A DNA stretch of 64,000 nucleotides from Actinomadura sp. NAK00032 (GCF_013364275.1 NZ_CP054932.1:2170001-2234000); one strand, 5' to 3'; numbered from the stretch's first letter, positions 14,195-23,308 are shown. Translations and numbers: made by a program. Notes: generated by a model not told the origin, from the letters alone.

Positions 14195-16357
14195 TCAGCC
14201 CACGGGTTCCAGGTGGGGTCGTTGCGGGGCGGGGGTGTCGCTTTCGTGGATGCCGTACTTGGCGTAGAGGCGGGCCAGCGGGGCGGGGGCCCACCAGTTG
14301 GCGCGGCCCATCAGGCGCATCGCGGCGGGGACGAGCAGCGCCCGCACCACGGTCGCGTCCATCAGGATCGCGATGGCCATGCCGATGCCGGTCATCTTGA
14401 TGAACGTGATGCCGGACGTGGCGAACGCGCCGATCACGACGATGAACAGCAGGGCCGCGCTGGTGATGATCCCGCCGGTGCGCTGCATCCCGGCGGCGAC
14501 GGCCGCGGTGTTGGAGCCGGTCAGGTCGTACTGCTCGCGGACCCGCGAGATGAGGAAGACCTCGTAGTCCATCGAGACGCCGAACAGCATGGCCAGCATC
14601 AGGATCGGCATCGCCGGGGAGATCGAGCCGGTCGCGGTGAAGTCGAGCAGGCCGGACAGGTGCCCGTCCTGGAAGATCAGCACGACGGCGCCGAAGGTGG
14701 CCGACAGCGACAGCATGTTCATCACGATCGCCTTCAGCGGCAGCACCACCGACCCGAACGCCAGGAACAGCAGCAGGAACGTCGCGCCGCCGACGAGCAG
14801 CGCCAGCCACGGCAGCGTCGCGCCGATGCTGTCGAGCTGGTCGACGACGTCGGCGGTCGTGCCGCCGACGAGCACCTCCGCGTCGGGCGGCGGCGGGACG
14901 TCCCGGACCTTGTGCACGAGGTCGCGGGCGGCGCCGGAGTCGGGGTCGGCGGTGTAGCGCAGCGCGATCCGCGTCGTGGTGCCCTTCGCGCCGGTCACCG
15001 CCGCGTCGGTCACCCCCGGCACCGCCGCGAGGCGGTCCTGGTAGGCCTGGACCGCGGCCCGGTCGGACGTTCCGGTCACCACGGCCTCGATCGGGTTGGT
15101 CGCGTTGGGCGGGAACCGGGTCTCCAGCGTCTCCGCGACGACCCGCGCCTCGGCGCCCTCCGGCATGGACTTGGCGTCCATGCCGCCCCAGTTGATGTGC
15201 AGGAAGGGGGAGCCGAGCGCGAGGAGCAGCGCCACCGTCGCGACGACGTATACGACCGGGCGGCGCATGACGCTGTGCGCGAGCCGCCCCCACCAGCCCT
15301 CCTGCCCGGCGGGCGCCTTCGCGCGCCGCCGCCGCACGGAGAGGGCGTCGACCTTCGGGCCGAGGACGGCGAGCAGCGCGGGCAGCACGGTCAGCGCGCC
15401 GATCATGCACACGAACACGGTCGCGATGCCGCCGTAGCCCATCGAGACGAGGAAGTTCTGGTCGAACAGCAGCAGCCCGGACAGCGACACCGCCACCGTG
15501 ATCCCGGACACCGCGACCGTGCGCCCGGCCGTGGCCATCGTCGCGGCCACGGCGTCCTCGACCGAGGCGCCGTCGCGGCGGACCTCCTCGCGGAACCGGC
15601 TGACCATGAACAGGCCGTAGTCGATCGCGAGGCCGAGCCCGAGGAACGTGGTGATGTTCACCGCGAAGATCGACACGTCGGTGACGTAGCTGAGCGCGTG
15701 CAGCGCGGTGAACGAGCCGAGGATCGCGATGCCGCCGATCAGCATCGGCAGGCTCGCCGACACCAGCCCGCCGAAGATCAGCACCAGCAGCACGAGCAGC
15801 ACCGGCATCGCCATGGCCTCGGCCCGCCCGATGTCGGACGAGACCCGGTCGTTGATCGCGGTCTCGGTGCCGACCGTCCCGCCGACCTTCGCGGTGAGAC
15901 CGCCGCCGACCTCGGTCAGCTCGTCCTTCATGTCGGCGTAGTTGTCGCTCCGCGCGCCGGCGTCGGCCCCGGCGAGCCGCAGGACGGCGTAGGTGGCCGT
16001 CTTGTCGCCGCTGACGAGCTGCGGCGCCTTCGTCGTCCAGTAGGTGTCGACCGAGGCGATCTTGTCCTGCGGCAGCGCGGCGAGCGCCCGCTCGACCGAC
16101 GCCCGGAACGCCGGGTCGTCCACCGTGGTCCGCCCCTGATAGAGGACCACGACGTCCGCCGCGTCCCGGCCGAGGTCGCGCTCGGCGGCCTGCGCGGCCC
16201 GCGCGCTCTCGCTGCCCGGTGTGTCGAAGCCGCCCGCCGAGGTCAGCGCGCCGAACACGCCCGTCCCCCACACGCCGGCGAAGACCAGTGCGGCGCCGGC
16301 CACCGCGAGGACCCACCGGCGCCGCCGGTGGACCCACCGTCCCCATCGCTCGAACAT
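14195..16357 (-). CDS. MMPL/RND family transporter, copy 2
   Basis: This 720-residue protein has exactly the length of copy 1, the same MFERWGRWVHRRRRW start and the same membrane plan. The proton-relay motifs read LAIDYGLFMVSRFREE and FGVSMDYEVFLISRVRE. The ATG at 16357 has AGGAG about 8 nt upstream. Divergence from copy 1 is concentrated in the outer domains (the loop after helix 1 and the second periplasmic domain) and in the cytoplasmic linker, where this copy has an extra KAPAGQEG segment. That suggests a different cargo specificity. It is divergent from the TetR gene at 16471, the likely repressor. Confidence 0.93.
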   Translation of the reverse strand: MFERWGRWVHRRRRWVLAVAGAALVFAGVWGTGVFGALTSAGGFDTPGSESARAAQAAERDLGRDAADVVVLYQGRTTVDDPAFRASVERALAALPQDKIASVDTYWTTKAPQLVSGDKTATYAVLRLAGADAGARSDNYADMKDELTEVGGGLTAKVGGTVGTETAINDRVSSDIGRAEAMAMPVLLVLLVLIFGGLVSASLPMLIGGIAILGSFTALHALSYVTDVSIFAVNITTFLGLGLAIDYGLFMVSRFREEVRRDGASVEDAVAATMATAGRTVAVSGITVAVSLSGLLLFDQNFLVSMGYGGIATVFVCMIGALTVLPALLAVLGPKVDALSVRRRRAKAPAGQEGWWGRLAHSVMRRPVVYVVATVALLLALGSPFLHINWGGMDAKSMPEGAEARVVAETLETRFPPNATNPIEAVVTGTSDRAAVQAYQDRLAAVPGVTDAAVTGAKGTTTRIALRYTADPDSGAARDLVHKVRDVPPPPDAEVLVGGTTADVVDQLDSIGATLPWLALLVGGATFLLLFLAFGSVVLPLKAIVMNMLSLSATFGAVVLIFQDGHLSGLLDFTATGSISPAMPILMLAMLFGVSMDYEVFLISRVREQYDLTGSNTAAVAAGMQRTGGIITSAALLFIVVIGAFATSGITFIKMTGIGMAIAILMDATVVRALLVPAAMRLMGRANWWAPAPLARLYAKYGIHESDTPAPQRPHLEPVG

Positions 16358-16394
16358 GACCCGATCTCCTGTCTCGCTACGTTCCATCACGGAA

Positions 16395-16443
16395 GTAAAC
16401 GGTGTAAGCTGCGAACAGCGTTAACTTCGCATACAGCGTTAGC
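16395..16443. promoter_or_regulatory. candidate TetR operator with three half-sites
   Basis: GTAAACGGTGT at 16395-16405 is inverted with respect to ACAGCGTTAAC at 16415-16425 (9 of 11 matching) and to ACAGCGTTAGC at 16433-16443. The two right arms are direct repeats 18 bp apart. The cluster fills the gap between divergent MMPL and TetR genes, the usual operator position for TetR-controlled exporters. Confidence 0.55.
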
Positions 16444-16470
16444 TTTCGTCAAGGGTGTTTCTGAGGAATC

Positions 16471-17232
16471 ATGCGAGGACGGCAGGAGCGCGGGAGAAGA
16501 GGCGGCGTAGTGGAGACACGGCGTGACCGGCTGCGTGCGGCGACGGTCCGGGAGATCACCGGGACCGCCCGGCGGATCCTCGTCGAGGAGGGCCCCGAGG
16601 CGGTGACGCTGCGCGCGATCGCCCGCGAGATGGGCATGACCGCGCCGGCGCTCTACCGCTACTTCGGCAGCCACGGCGAGCTGCTGCGGCACCTGGTCGG
16701 CGACCTGTTCAGCGAGCTGACCGGTGAGCTGCACGCCGCGCTGGCGGACGTCCCGCACGACGACATGAGCGGCAAGTTCCTGGTGGTGTCCCGCCGGTTC
16801 CGGACCTGGTCGCTCGCGCACCCCCGCGAGTACGCGCTGCTGTTCGGCGCGCCCGTGCGCGGCGCCGCCCAGCAGGAGGAGGACGTCGACTTCGCCGAGG
16901 AGTGCGCCCGCCAGTTCGGCTGGACGTTCATGGCCCTGTTCCTGGAGCTGTGGAACAAGAGCCCGTTCCCGGTCGCGTCCGACGACGAGATCGACCCCGT
17001 CCTGCTGCCGCAGCTGCGCCGCTACCGCGACGACGTCGTCGGCGTCGACCTGCCGCTCGGCGTCATCCAGCAGTTCCTGAAGTGCTGGATCCGGCTCCAG
17101 GGCGGCGTCAGCCTGGAGGTCTTCGGCCACCTGGAGTTCGCGCTGGAGGACGCCGCCCCCATGTTCGAGCTGATGCTGACCGAGATCAGCCCGCAGATCG
17201 GCCTCACCTACCGCCCGCCGGACGGCCGCTGA
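16471..17232 (+). CDS. TetR/AcrR family regulator, likely repressor of the MMPL genes
   Basis: The 253-residue protein has a TetR helix-turn-helix around residues 35-75 (TLRAIAREMGMTAPALYRYF). A helical domain with a C-terminal TetR_C-like FALEDAAPMFELMLTEI stretch follows. It starts at an ATG with GAGGA just upstream. Its position 113 bp from the divergent exporter gene, with a multi-half-site operator between them, supports local repression relieved by a transported ligand. The ligand is not known. It converges on the ROK gene with a 6-bp gap. Confidence 0.9.
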   Translation: MRGRQERGRRGGVVETRRDRLRAATVREITGTARRILVEEGPEAVTLRAIAREMGMTAPALYRYFGSHGELLRHLVGDLFSELTGELHAALADVPHDDMSGKFLVVSRRFRTWSLAHPREYALLFGAPVRGAAQQEEDVDFAEECARQFGWTFMALFLELWNKSPFPVASDDEIDPVLLPQLRRYRDDVVGVDLPLGVIQQFLKCWIRLQGGVSLEVFGHLEFALEDAAPMFELMLTEISPQIGLTYRPPDGR

Positions 17233-17238
17233 GGCTGG

Positions 17239-18408
17239 TCAGGCGTTGTGCCAGATGACGCCGAGCCGGTCGTGCATGGCGGTCGCGGCGGCGCCGTGCA
17301 TGATGCTGCGCTCCGCCATCGTGGAGAAGCGCGGCCGCCGGACGTCGCTGGGCGGGAGCCGCACCGCGAGCTCGCGCTCGATGGCGTCGAGCAGCCGCTC
17401 CCCGGCCCGCCGGATCGGGCCGTCGATCACGACGTCCCCGATGTCGAGGATCGCGGCCTGCACGCACAGCAGGGCCGCGAGGCTCTTGCCCGCGTAGTCG
17501 ACCCGCGCCGCGAGGGCCGCCGACTCCGGCGCCGCCGGCGCGTCCCCGGGCGCGGCGACCGCGTCCAGCCGCTCCACGTCCGCGCCGGCGAGCACGGCCG
17601 GCAGACTCGCCACCGTCTCCAGGCAGCCCCGCCGGCCGCACTCGCAGTCGCGGTCGCTGACGCCGACGTCGATGTGGCCGACCTCCCCGGCGCGGCGGCG
17701 CTCCCCGAGGTGGACGCGGCCGTCGAGCAGGATCGCCGAGCCGATGCCGCCCGCGATGTGCAGCACGATGACGCTGTCGCCGTCCCGGCGCTGGCACGAC
17801 AGCTCCGACATCCCGACGGCCGTCGCGTCGTTGACCAGCACGACGTCGTGCCCGAGCGCGGACTTCAGCGGCCCCGCCAGGTCGACGTCCTTCCAGCGCA
17901 GCTGCAGCGCCTCGATGACGCGCTGCTCGGGGGACACGATGCCGGGGACGGCGACCCCGGCGGCCAGCACCGCGCGCCCGTCGGCGGCGGCCAGCTCCGC
18001 GAGCATCGGGCCGAGCGCGGCCACGACGTCGGCCGGGCCCGGACGGGCGGGCAGCGGCACCCGGGCGGTGGCGCCGATCGTGCCGTCCAGCCCGATGACG
18101 CCGCCGCGCACCTCGGCCGGGCGGACGTCGGCCATCAGCAGGCAGTGCCGGACGGTGTCGATGCCGAGCAGCCTGGCCGGCTTGCCGCGGCCGGACGGGC
18201 GCCCCGCCTCCTCGGCGACCAGCCGCCGCGCCACCAGGGTCTCCACGATCTCCGAGACCACGGCGCGGGCGAGGCCCGTCGACCGGGAGATGTCGGCGCG
18301 GGACACCGTGCCGCCGCCCGCCAGCACGCTCTGCAGGACCAGCTCGGTGTTGCGCTCCCGCAGGACCGCGGGAGTCGCCTTCTCGGTGATGCGGACCGGC
18401 CTGGTCAT
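17239..18408 (-). CDS. ROK family transcriptional regulator
   Basis: The 389-residue protein joins an N-terminal winged helix-turn-helix (TVSRADISRSTGLARAVVSE) to a ROK sugar-kinase-like domain. The zinc motif GHIDVGVSDRDCECGRRGCL is intact. The sugar-site region is recognisable, but the ATP-binding DxGxT motif is degenerate (ADVRPAEVRGGVI), as in NagC-type repressors that bind sugar without phosphorylating it. I prefer the ATG at 18408, with GGGGAAGG about 5 nt upstream, over the GTG seven codons earlier. It lies downstream of the GH89 gene on the same strand. Sensing an amino-sugar product of that enzyme is a reasonable inference. Confidence 0.9.
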   Translation of the reverse strand: MTRPVRITEKATPAVLRERNTELVLQSVLAGGGTVSRADISRSTGLARAVVSEIVETLVARRLVAEEAGRPSGRGKPARLLGIDTVRHCLLMADVRPAEVRGGVIGLDGTIGATARVPLPARPGPADVVAALGPMLAELAAADGRAVLAAGVAVPGIVSPEQRVIEALQLRWKDVDLAGPLKSALGHDVVLVNDATAVGMSELSCQRRDGDSVIVLHIAGGIGSAILLDGRVHLGERRRAGEVGHIDVGVSDRDCECGRRGCLETVASLPAVLAGADVERLDAVAAPGDAPAAPESAALAARVDYAGKSLAALLCVQAAILDIGDVVIDGPIRRAGERLLDAIERELAVRLPPSDVRRPRFSTMAERSIMHGAAATAMHDRLGVIWHNA

Positions 18409-18471
18409 CTTCGCCTTCCCCGTGCCCACCGCGCTGACCCCCTGGACGGGAGCGTATAGGGATCGGACATG

Positions 18472-18514
18472 CCCCGGGGCCCGGCCGCCGGTCCGGCGGG
18501 CACGGGCCCCGGGG
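18472..18514 (-). terminator. hairpin terminator after the GH89 gene
   Basis: An 11-bp perfect stem (CCCCGGGGCCC at 18472-18482 with its complement at 18504-18514) encloses a second small stem. It separates the GH89 gene from the ROK gene, so the latter probably has its own promoter (a TATACG -10 lies nearby on the minus strand). Confidence 0.65.
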
Positions 18515-18521
18515 GAGCGGG

Positions 18522-21500
18522 TTACCGGGTCGCCGGCGGCGACGTGCAGGTGAGCGTCGGCACCCCGAACGACACGGCGTCGAACCAGCGGTTCACGTCG
18601 TACTGGTCGACCACGAGCCGCAGCTCCTTGACGCCCGTCACATCGACGTCGAGCCGGACGGCCTCGGCCCCGGAGGCCGCGAGCCCGCTGCGCAGCACCC
18701 CGGTCTCGTGCAGCGGCCGGCCGTCGCCGAAGACGCGGACGATCACATCGCCGTCGGCGGTGTGGTTCATCGCGTCGTCGATCCCGACCACGGTGGTGAA
18801 CCGCTGGCAGCCCTGGTTCAGCGCGACGCGCACGTCCGCGTTCGCGTTCGTGCCGAGGCCCTTGCTGTAGAAGGTCCCGTCCAGCCGGATCGGCTTGCCG
18901 TTGCCCTCGGGCGTGCCCGGCGTCACCGTGTCGCGGGCCACCGCGTAGATGCCGTCATGGTTGCGGGAGTAGGTGAACGGCAGGTCGCTCAGCTGGACGC
19001 GCCCGTCCGCCGCCACGGGCAGCACCGCCGTCGCCTTGCGGGTCAGGTGCTGCCCCGCCTGGTCGAAGCCGACGGTGAACTCCACCGCGACCTGCGTCGT
19101 CCCGGCCGGGAGGGCGTCGGTGCGGTGCAGCGTCCAGGCCTGCTCCAGCGTGGCGCCCGGGTCGATCTCCCCCTTCTCCGGCCCGGCCGGACGGACCTCC
19201 ACGCCCGCGGGCGCGGAGACGTCGAAGGTCAGGCCGCTCATGGACGCGAAGTAGTTGGTGTTGGTCACCGAGGCGGCCACCGAGGCGGAACCGGAGAGCG
19301 AGCCCGTCGGACGCAGCGCCAGGCGCAGGTCGTAGGTGTCGCCCATCAGCCGCCGCAGCGTCTTGGACGCCTCGGTGTAGGTGTCCCCGGACGGCCTCGT
19401 CCGGTACTTGCCGTCGTCCTTCGACCACGCCTCGGCCATGGCGTACCAGTCGACGGTCGGCGGCTCGCCGCCGGTGCGCAGCGCCTCCTTCAGCCCGTCG
19501 AACAGCTTCTTCCACCGCGGCGCGTAGTAGTCGCGCAGCACGCCGGACCACTCGCGGTAGGCGTAGTCGTGCAGGTTGGTGTCGCTCTCGCCCCACGAGG
19601 TGATCAGCTTGCGCGCCTCGTACTCCAACTGCCGCGCCTCGGCCGGGCTGCCGGCCGCCTGCCGCGCCCGCTGGAGCCACGGCCCGACCATCGAGCTCCG
19701 GTCCGTGCCGGTGAGGGCGTCGAGGCCCTTGATGTGGTCCATCCAGCTGTCGGTCAGCTTGGTGAACGCGGCGAGGTCGCGGGCCTGGTACGCCGCGTTG
19801 ATCTGCGGCAGCAGGGTCCGGGACCGGTCCGCGACGGCCTGCCGGGCCACTTCGAGCAGGTCGTAGCGGTAGGCGGAGCTGCGCCGCAGCGACCGGTCCA
19901 CCTTGAGCAGTTCGGGCAGCGCCCGCGCGAACGCGGCCGGGTCGTAGGCGAACGCCGCCTGCGCCCACCGGTGCGGCCGCGTCGTGGTCAGGCTCGGCGC
20001 CGCCGCGAACAGCCCGCCGTGCCCGGACGACCGTCCGCCGGTCGGCGGGATCGCGTAGGCCGTGTCGGCCAGCACCCGCCAGGCGGCGCGGGCGTGCGGG
20101 TCGGCGCCGCCGTAGCGCGCGTCCGCGTACTCGTCGAACCACCGGTGGACGTCGACGGGGCCGTCATGCCAGGGCATCTCGGCGAGGAACTCGACCGCGA
20201 CCGGGTTGTTGTAGCTCGCCTCCGGCATGATCGCGATCCCGTCGAGCGCGCTGCCGCCGGCCCGCGCCCGCCACGCCCAGAACCGCTCGTTCCAGGCGCC
20301 GATCGGCGCGCCGACGGTGGAGTTGCCGCCGAAGTTCCAGATCGACCCGAAGGCGTACGGCGTGCCCTTCCAGTCGGCGTCGCGGTCGACCTTGAGCGCC
20401 CGGTCGGACAGGCCGTCCACGATGAGCATCCTGCTCCGGTCGACGGCGGCCACCGTCTCGGCGCGCGGGTTGCTCTGCCAGCCGAGGATCACCCAGGTCG
20501 CTCCCGGGTGCGCCTTCTCCAGCGCGTCCTGGACGGCCACCGAGGCCTGGCCCACCGGGATGTCGCCGGCCTTGCCGCCCTCGTGCAGCAGGTCCATCTT
20601 GTACATCGTCGACTTGCCGAGCAGGCGGTCCTGGACGCCGTAGAAGCGCTCGGCGACCTTGCCGAACACCGGGTTCGTCGGCGCGAGCCAGTCGGGCCGG
20701 GTGAACCCCTGCCAGGTGCCCTGCGGCACCGTCACGGCGCCCGGGTTGCGGGTCTCGAAGTCGGTCGGGACGGTGCCGAAGTAGCCCGGCAGCACCGGCG
20801 TGATGCCGACTCGCCGCATCCGGTCGGCGATCCGGCGGCCGAGCTTCGCGCGGTCGCGGATCTGGTCCTCGCTGATAGGCGAGGTGAAGTTGGACATGTT
20901 CTGCAGCAGCCACCACGGCTGGTACCCGGCGCCCGGGATCCAGGAGCGCACCTCGTCCGCCGAGTAGCCGAACGCCTTCAGCGTCTCGAAGTACACGGCC
21001 TCGGTGCCGACGGGCATGAACATCTCGTTGACGCCGTGCAGGGCGTAGACGTCGATGAGCCGTTCCCAGTCCTCGAACGTCCGGTAGGGCCCGGAGTAGC
21101 CGTCCTCGGTGTCGTTGCCGGCGAACCGGTGCTTCACGACGGACGACTGCTCGATCGGCCGCGCCGGCAGCGGGAGCCGCCGCGGGAGGTCGAGCTGCTC
21201 GCCGGTCCAGGAGATGTCGGCCTTGACCACGTGCTTGAGGTACCAGTTGAAGCCCATGAGCAGCGCCGGTGTGCTGCTGCCCGCGATGACCAGCCGCCGG
21301 TGCCGGCCGGAGACGCGGAAGGCGTCCCGGTCGCCCCGCAGGGTCTCCAGGCTCACCTGCGCGGCGTACCGCGGCCCGACCAGCCGCTTGATCACCTCAC
21401 GGGCCGGGCGCACATCGAACGCTGGCCGGCCGTGGCCGGCCGTCTCCGCCGATGCGATGGTCCCGGGCAGCACGCCGATGACGAGCAGGACGCTCACCAC

Positions 21501-21551
21501 CCCGGCCACCGTGATCCGCCATCTTCGCTGCGTGCCGCTCCGTCGAACCAC
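18522..21551 (-). CDS. secreted alpha-N-acetylglucosaminidase (GH89, NAGLU-like) with C-terminal NPCBM domain
   Basis: The 1009-residue protein starts at a GTG (21551) with AAGGGA 7 nt upstream. It has an Arg-rich n-region, a hydrophobic helix and an ASA cleavage site, so it is exported. The GH89 layout is complete: an N-terminal domain, the catalytic barrel with LLMGFNWYLKHV, DVYALHGVNEMFMPVGTE and FGSIWNFGGN motifs, and the all-helical C-terminal domain. An NPF-like beta domain and a roughly 150-residue NPCBM carbohydrate-binding domain (FYSKGLGTNANADV) close the protein. The family releases terminal alpha-GlcNAc, from heparan sulfate in humans and from mucin O-glycans in gut bacteria. It probably supplies host or plant glycan GlcNAc. 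The ROK gene downstream may sense the product. Confidence 0.92.
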   Translation of the reverse strand: MVRRSGTQRRWRITVAGVVSVLLVIGVLPGTIASAETAGHGRPAFDVRPAREVIKRLVGPRYAAQVSLETLRGDRDAFRVSGRHRRLVIAGSSTPALLMGFNWYLKHVVKADISWTGEQLDLPRRLPLPARPIEQSSVVKHRFAGNDTEDGYSGPYRTFEDWERLIDVYALHGVNEMFMPVGTEAVYFETLKAFGYSADEVRSWIPGAGYQPWWLLQNMSNFTSPISEDQIRDRAKLGRRIADRMRRVGITPVLPGYFGTVPTDFETRNPGAVTVPQGTWQGFTRPDWLAPTNPVFGKVAERFYGVQDRLLGKSTMYKMDLLHEGGKAGDIPVGQASVAVQDALEKAHPGATWVILGWQSNPRAETVAAVDRSRMLIVDGLSDRALKVDRDADWKGTPYAFGSIWNFGGNSTVGAPIGAWNERFWAWRARAGGSALDGIAIMPEASYNNPVAVEFLAEMPWHDGPVDVHRWFDEYADARYGGADPHARAAWRVLADTAYAIPPTGGRSSGHGGLFAAAPSLTTTRPHRWAQAAFAYDPAAFARALPELLKVDRSLRRSSAYRYDLLEVARQAVADRSRTLLPQINAAYQARDLAAFTKLTDSWMDHIKGLDALTGTDRSSMVGPWLQRARQAAGSPAEARQLEYEARKLITSWGESDTNLHDYAYREWSGVLRDYYAPRWKKLFDGLKEALRTGGEPPTVDWYAMAEAWSKDDGKYRTRPSGDTYTEASKTLRRLMGDTYDLRLALRPTGSLSGSASVAASVTNTNYFASMSGLTFDVSAPAGVEVRPAGPEKGEIDPGATLEQAWTLHRTDALPAGTTQVAVEFTVGFDQAGQHLTRKATAVLPVAADGRVQLSDLPFTYSRNHDGIYAVARDTVTPGTPEGNGKPIRLDGTFYSKGLGTNANADVRVALNQGCQRFTTVVGIDDAMNHTADGDVIVRVFGDGRPLHETGVLRSGLAASGAEAVRLDVDVTGVKELRLVVDQYDVNRWFDAVSFGVPTLTCTSPPATR

Positions 21552-21807
21552 GGTCGCGTCCCTTCGCCGGGTTTTGATCGGGGCCCAAACTAAATACCTC
21601 TCGGCCGGACGGTCAAGATCCAAAGCCCCGGAATCTTTTCCCGGTGGTCCGGCGCCGGCCGGGGCCCGGTGACGCGCGGCCCCGGCCGGCGGCCGCGCCC
21701 GGGCCACCTGCCTAGGCGGCCCAGCCCGCCCCCTCGGCTCGCAGATTCCGTGGCGAATTCGGTGTGGAATCAGAACGGTCGAAATCAGGGCCGGTGGGCA
21801 TTGCAGA

Positions 21808-21834
21808 GCGGGCGGCGAGTTTCTCGCCGCCCGC
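21808..21834. terminator. hairpin downstream of the broken lysozyme gene
   Basis: GCGGGCGGCGAG (21808-21819) and its perfect complement (21823-21834) are separated by TTT. The 12-bp stem is what would be expected after the GH25 gene when it was intact. The 256 bp from here to the GH89 start hold that gene's promoter region; I see nothing else there. Confidence 0.65.
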
Positions 21835-21854
21835 CTTGCCGTTCGGCGTCGGGT

Positions 21855-22453
21855 CTGGGGGAGTTTGTAGCCCAGAGCGCGGAGTTGGGACGCGTTCAGG
21901 CTGGACACGTTGTGGTCGTGATCGGTGGACGCGTATTGGTGGATGGCCCACTGCTTCCACGGGGAAGGCGCGGTCACTCGCCCGGCGGCCTTTCCGTAGT
22001 GCGCGACCCACAAGGGGTATTCGCCCAGTCGTTCACCTGGCGCGTGGAGCGCCCGTCGGTGGTCTCCAGGTCGAGCATGAGCAGGTCGCCGGCCCCCAGG
22101 CCCGCTTTTGTCACCACCGAGAGGTAGTGGTCGGCCTCGCGCACCGGGTCGTCGCCCGGGCGGCCTTAGTGGAAGGCGCCCCTGACCAGGCCGTTCCGCT
22201 GGATCCTCGTCCAGTTCTCGGTGAAGGTCGGGTCGTCGCGCCGCAGCCCCTCGGTGGCCTTCGCGATGCCGAAGGCGAGGTCCTCGCGCCCCCAGTCGAA
22301 GCCGCGGTCGTAGCGCGAGACGTCCACGCCGTACGGGTTCGACGGCGCCGGGGACGCGGCCGCTTCGGCGGGAGCGGCGACGTGGAGCGGCGCCCCGCTC
22401 GCGATCACCCTCGCCATCAGCAGGCTGCTGCCTCTGCCGCGCTTGCCGATCAT
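21855..22453 (-). pseudogene. GH25 lysozyme, broken by an in-frame stop and a frameshifting deletion
   Basis: From the ATG at 22453 the protein has a signal-like start and then the GH25 opening YGVDVSRYDRGFDWG, IAKATEGL and LVRGAFH. A TAA then interrupts the frame just above 22166. The same frame continues after it with GRPGDDPVREADHYLSVV and LMLDLETTDGRS, the catalytic DLE region. After VNDWA the sequence jumps to another frame that reads YPLWVAHYGKAAG and WKQWAIHQYAS and ends LRALGYKLPQ. The central part of the barrel between VNDWA and YPLWVAHY (normally about 60 residues) is missing. So there are two lesions and the gene cannot make active enzyme. Confidence 0.8.
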
Positions 22454-22645
22454 TTTTCGGATGCCCGTTCTCGCCGGACTCGGGAGATTCGGCGTCCGAC
22501 CGGATTTCGACCGTGCAGGGCAGGTTAACCGGAGAACGAGACGGCTGGGAGATCGTCCCCGGCAAATAAATTATGCATAAGAGGGTGCGTTCTCCGTGCG
22601 GTTTCCCCGGCGCGGCGGGCAATTCCGGGCATGCGGGGTGGCCCG

Positions 22646-23308
22646 TCAGCCGGGCAGGCGGATGAGGCGGCGCTCCACGGCCGCGGCGACGGCGGCGGTG
22701 CGGGTGGCGACGCGGGGCGACAGCGCCGTCTCGCCGCGCGCGGCCGTGCGGACGCTGCGGAACAGCTCCTCCGGCGGGCCGGCCTTGAGCAGGTACCCGG
22801 CGGCGCCGGCCGCGATGGCGCGGGAGATGTCGGCGTCGGAGTCGTAGATGGTCAGCACCAGCACGCGCGGCGGGTCCGGCAGCGCGAGGACGCGCCGGGT
22901 CGCCTCCACGCCGTCGATGCCCTCGCCGAGCTGAAGGTCCATCAGGACGAGGTCGGTCGGGACGAGCCCGACCTGCCGGACCGCCTCCGCGCCGTCGGCC
23001 GCCTCGGCGACGACGGTCCCCGCGCCCGGCGCGCTCTCGACCGTGAGGACGCCGCCGACCTCCGCGACCCGGTCCCGCATGGCACGCAGTCCGTACCCGC
23101 GCCCCGGTGCGGACACCGCGTCCGCCGGGTCGAATCCCGGGCCGTCGTCGGCGACGTCCAGGGACACCGCCTCGCCGAGATAGGTCAGCGTGACCATCAC
23201 CGCGGCCGGGGCGGCGTGCTCGCGCGCGTTGGCGACGGCGCCCTGCGCGACGCGGAGCAGCGCCGCCCGCACCTCGACGTCCACCGGATACTCGTCCCCC
23301 TCCAGGCG
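22646..23308 (-). pseudogene. collapsed two-component pair: kinase ATPase end fused to response-regulator receiver fragment
   Basis: Reading leftwards, the first part is the end of a NarL-family histidine kinase: EYPVDVEVRAALLRVAQGAV, an N-box, DDGPGFD and GRGYGLRAMRDRVAEVGG, then APGAGTVV. The frame passes straight into AEAADGAEAVRQVG, the middle of a receiver domain, then DLVLMDLQLGEGIDGVEA (with the phospho-Asp) and AAGAAGYLLKAGPPEELFRSV. The kinase's sensor, membrane and phospho-His parts, the regulator's first 35 or so residues and its LuxR DNA-binding domain are all gone. A single deletion between similar GTCGTCGC tracts would explain the in-frame join. I treat it as a pseudogene, although the frame is open. 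Confidence 0.75.

Noticed and set aside
11832..16510. Two long plus-strand frames opposite the MMPL genes
   Set aside because: The products are His/Arg/Asp-rich repeats (such as HDEQQRRAGDD) that mirror the transporter sequence. They look similar to each other only because the transporters are paralogues.
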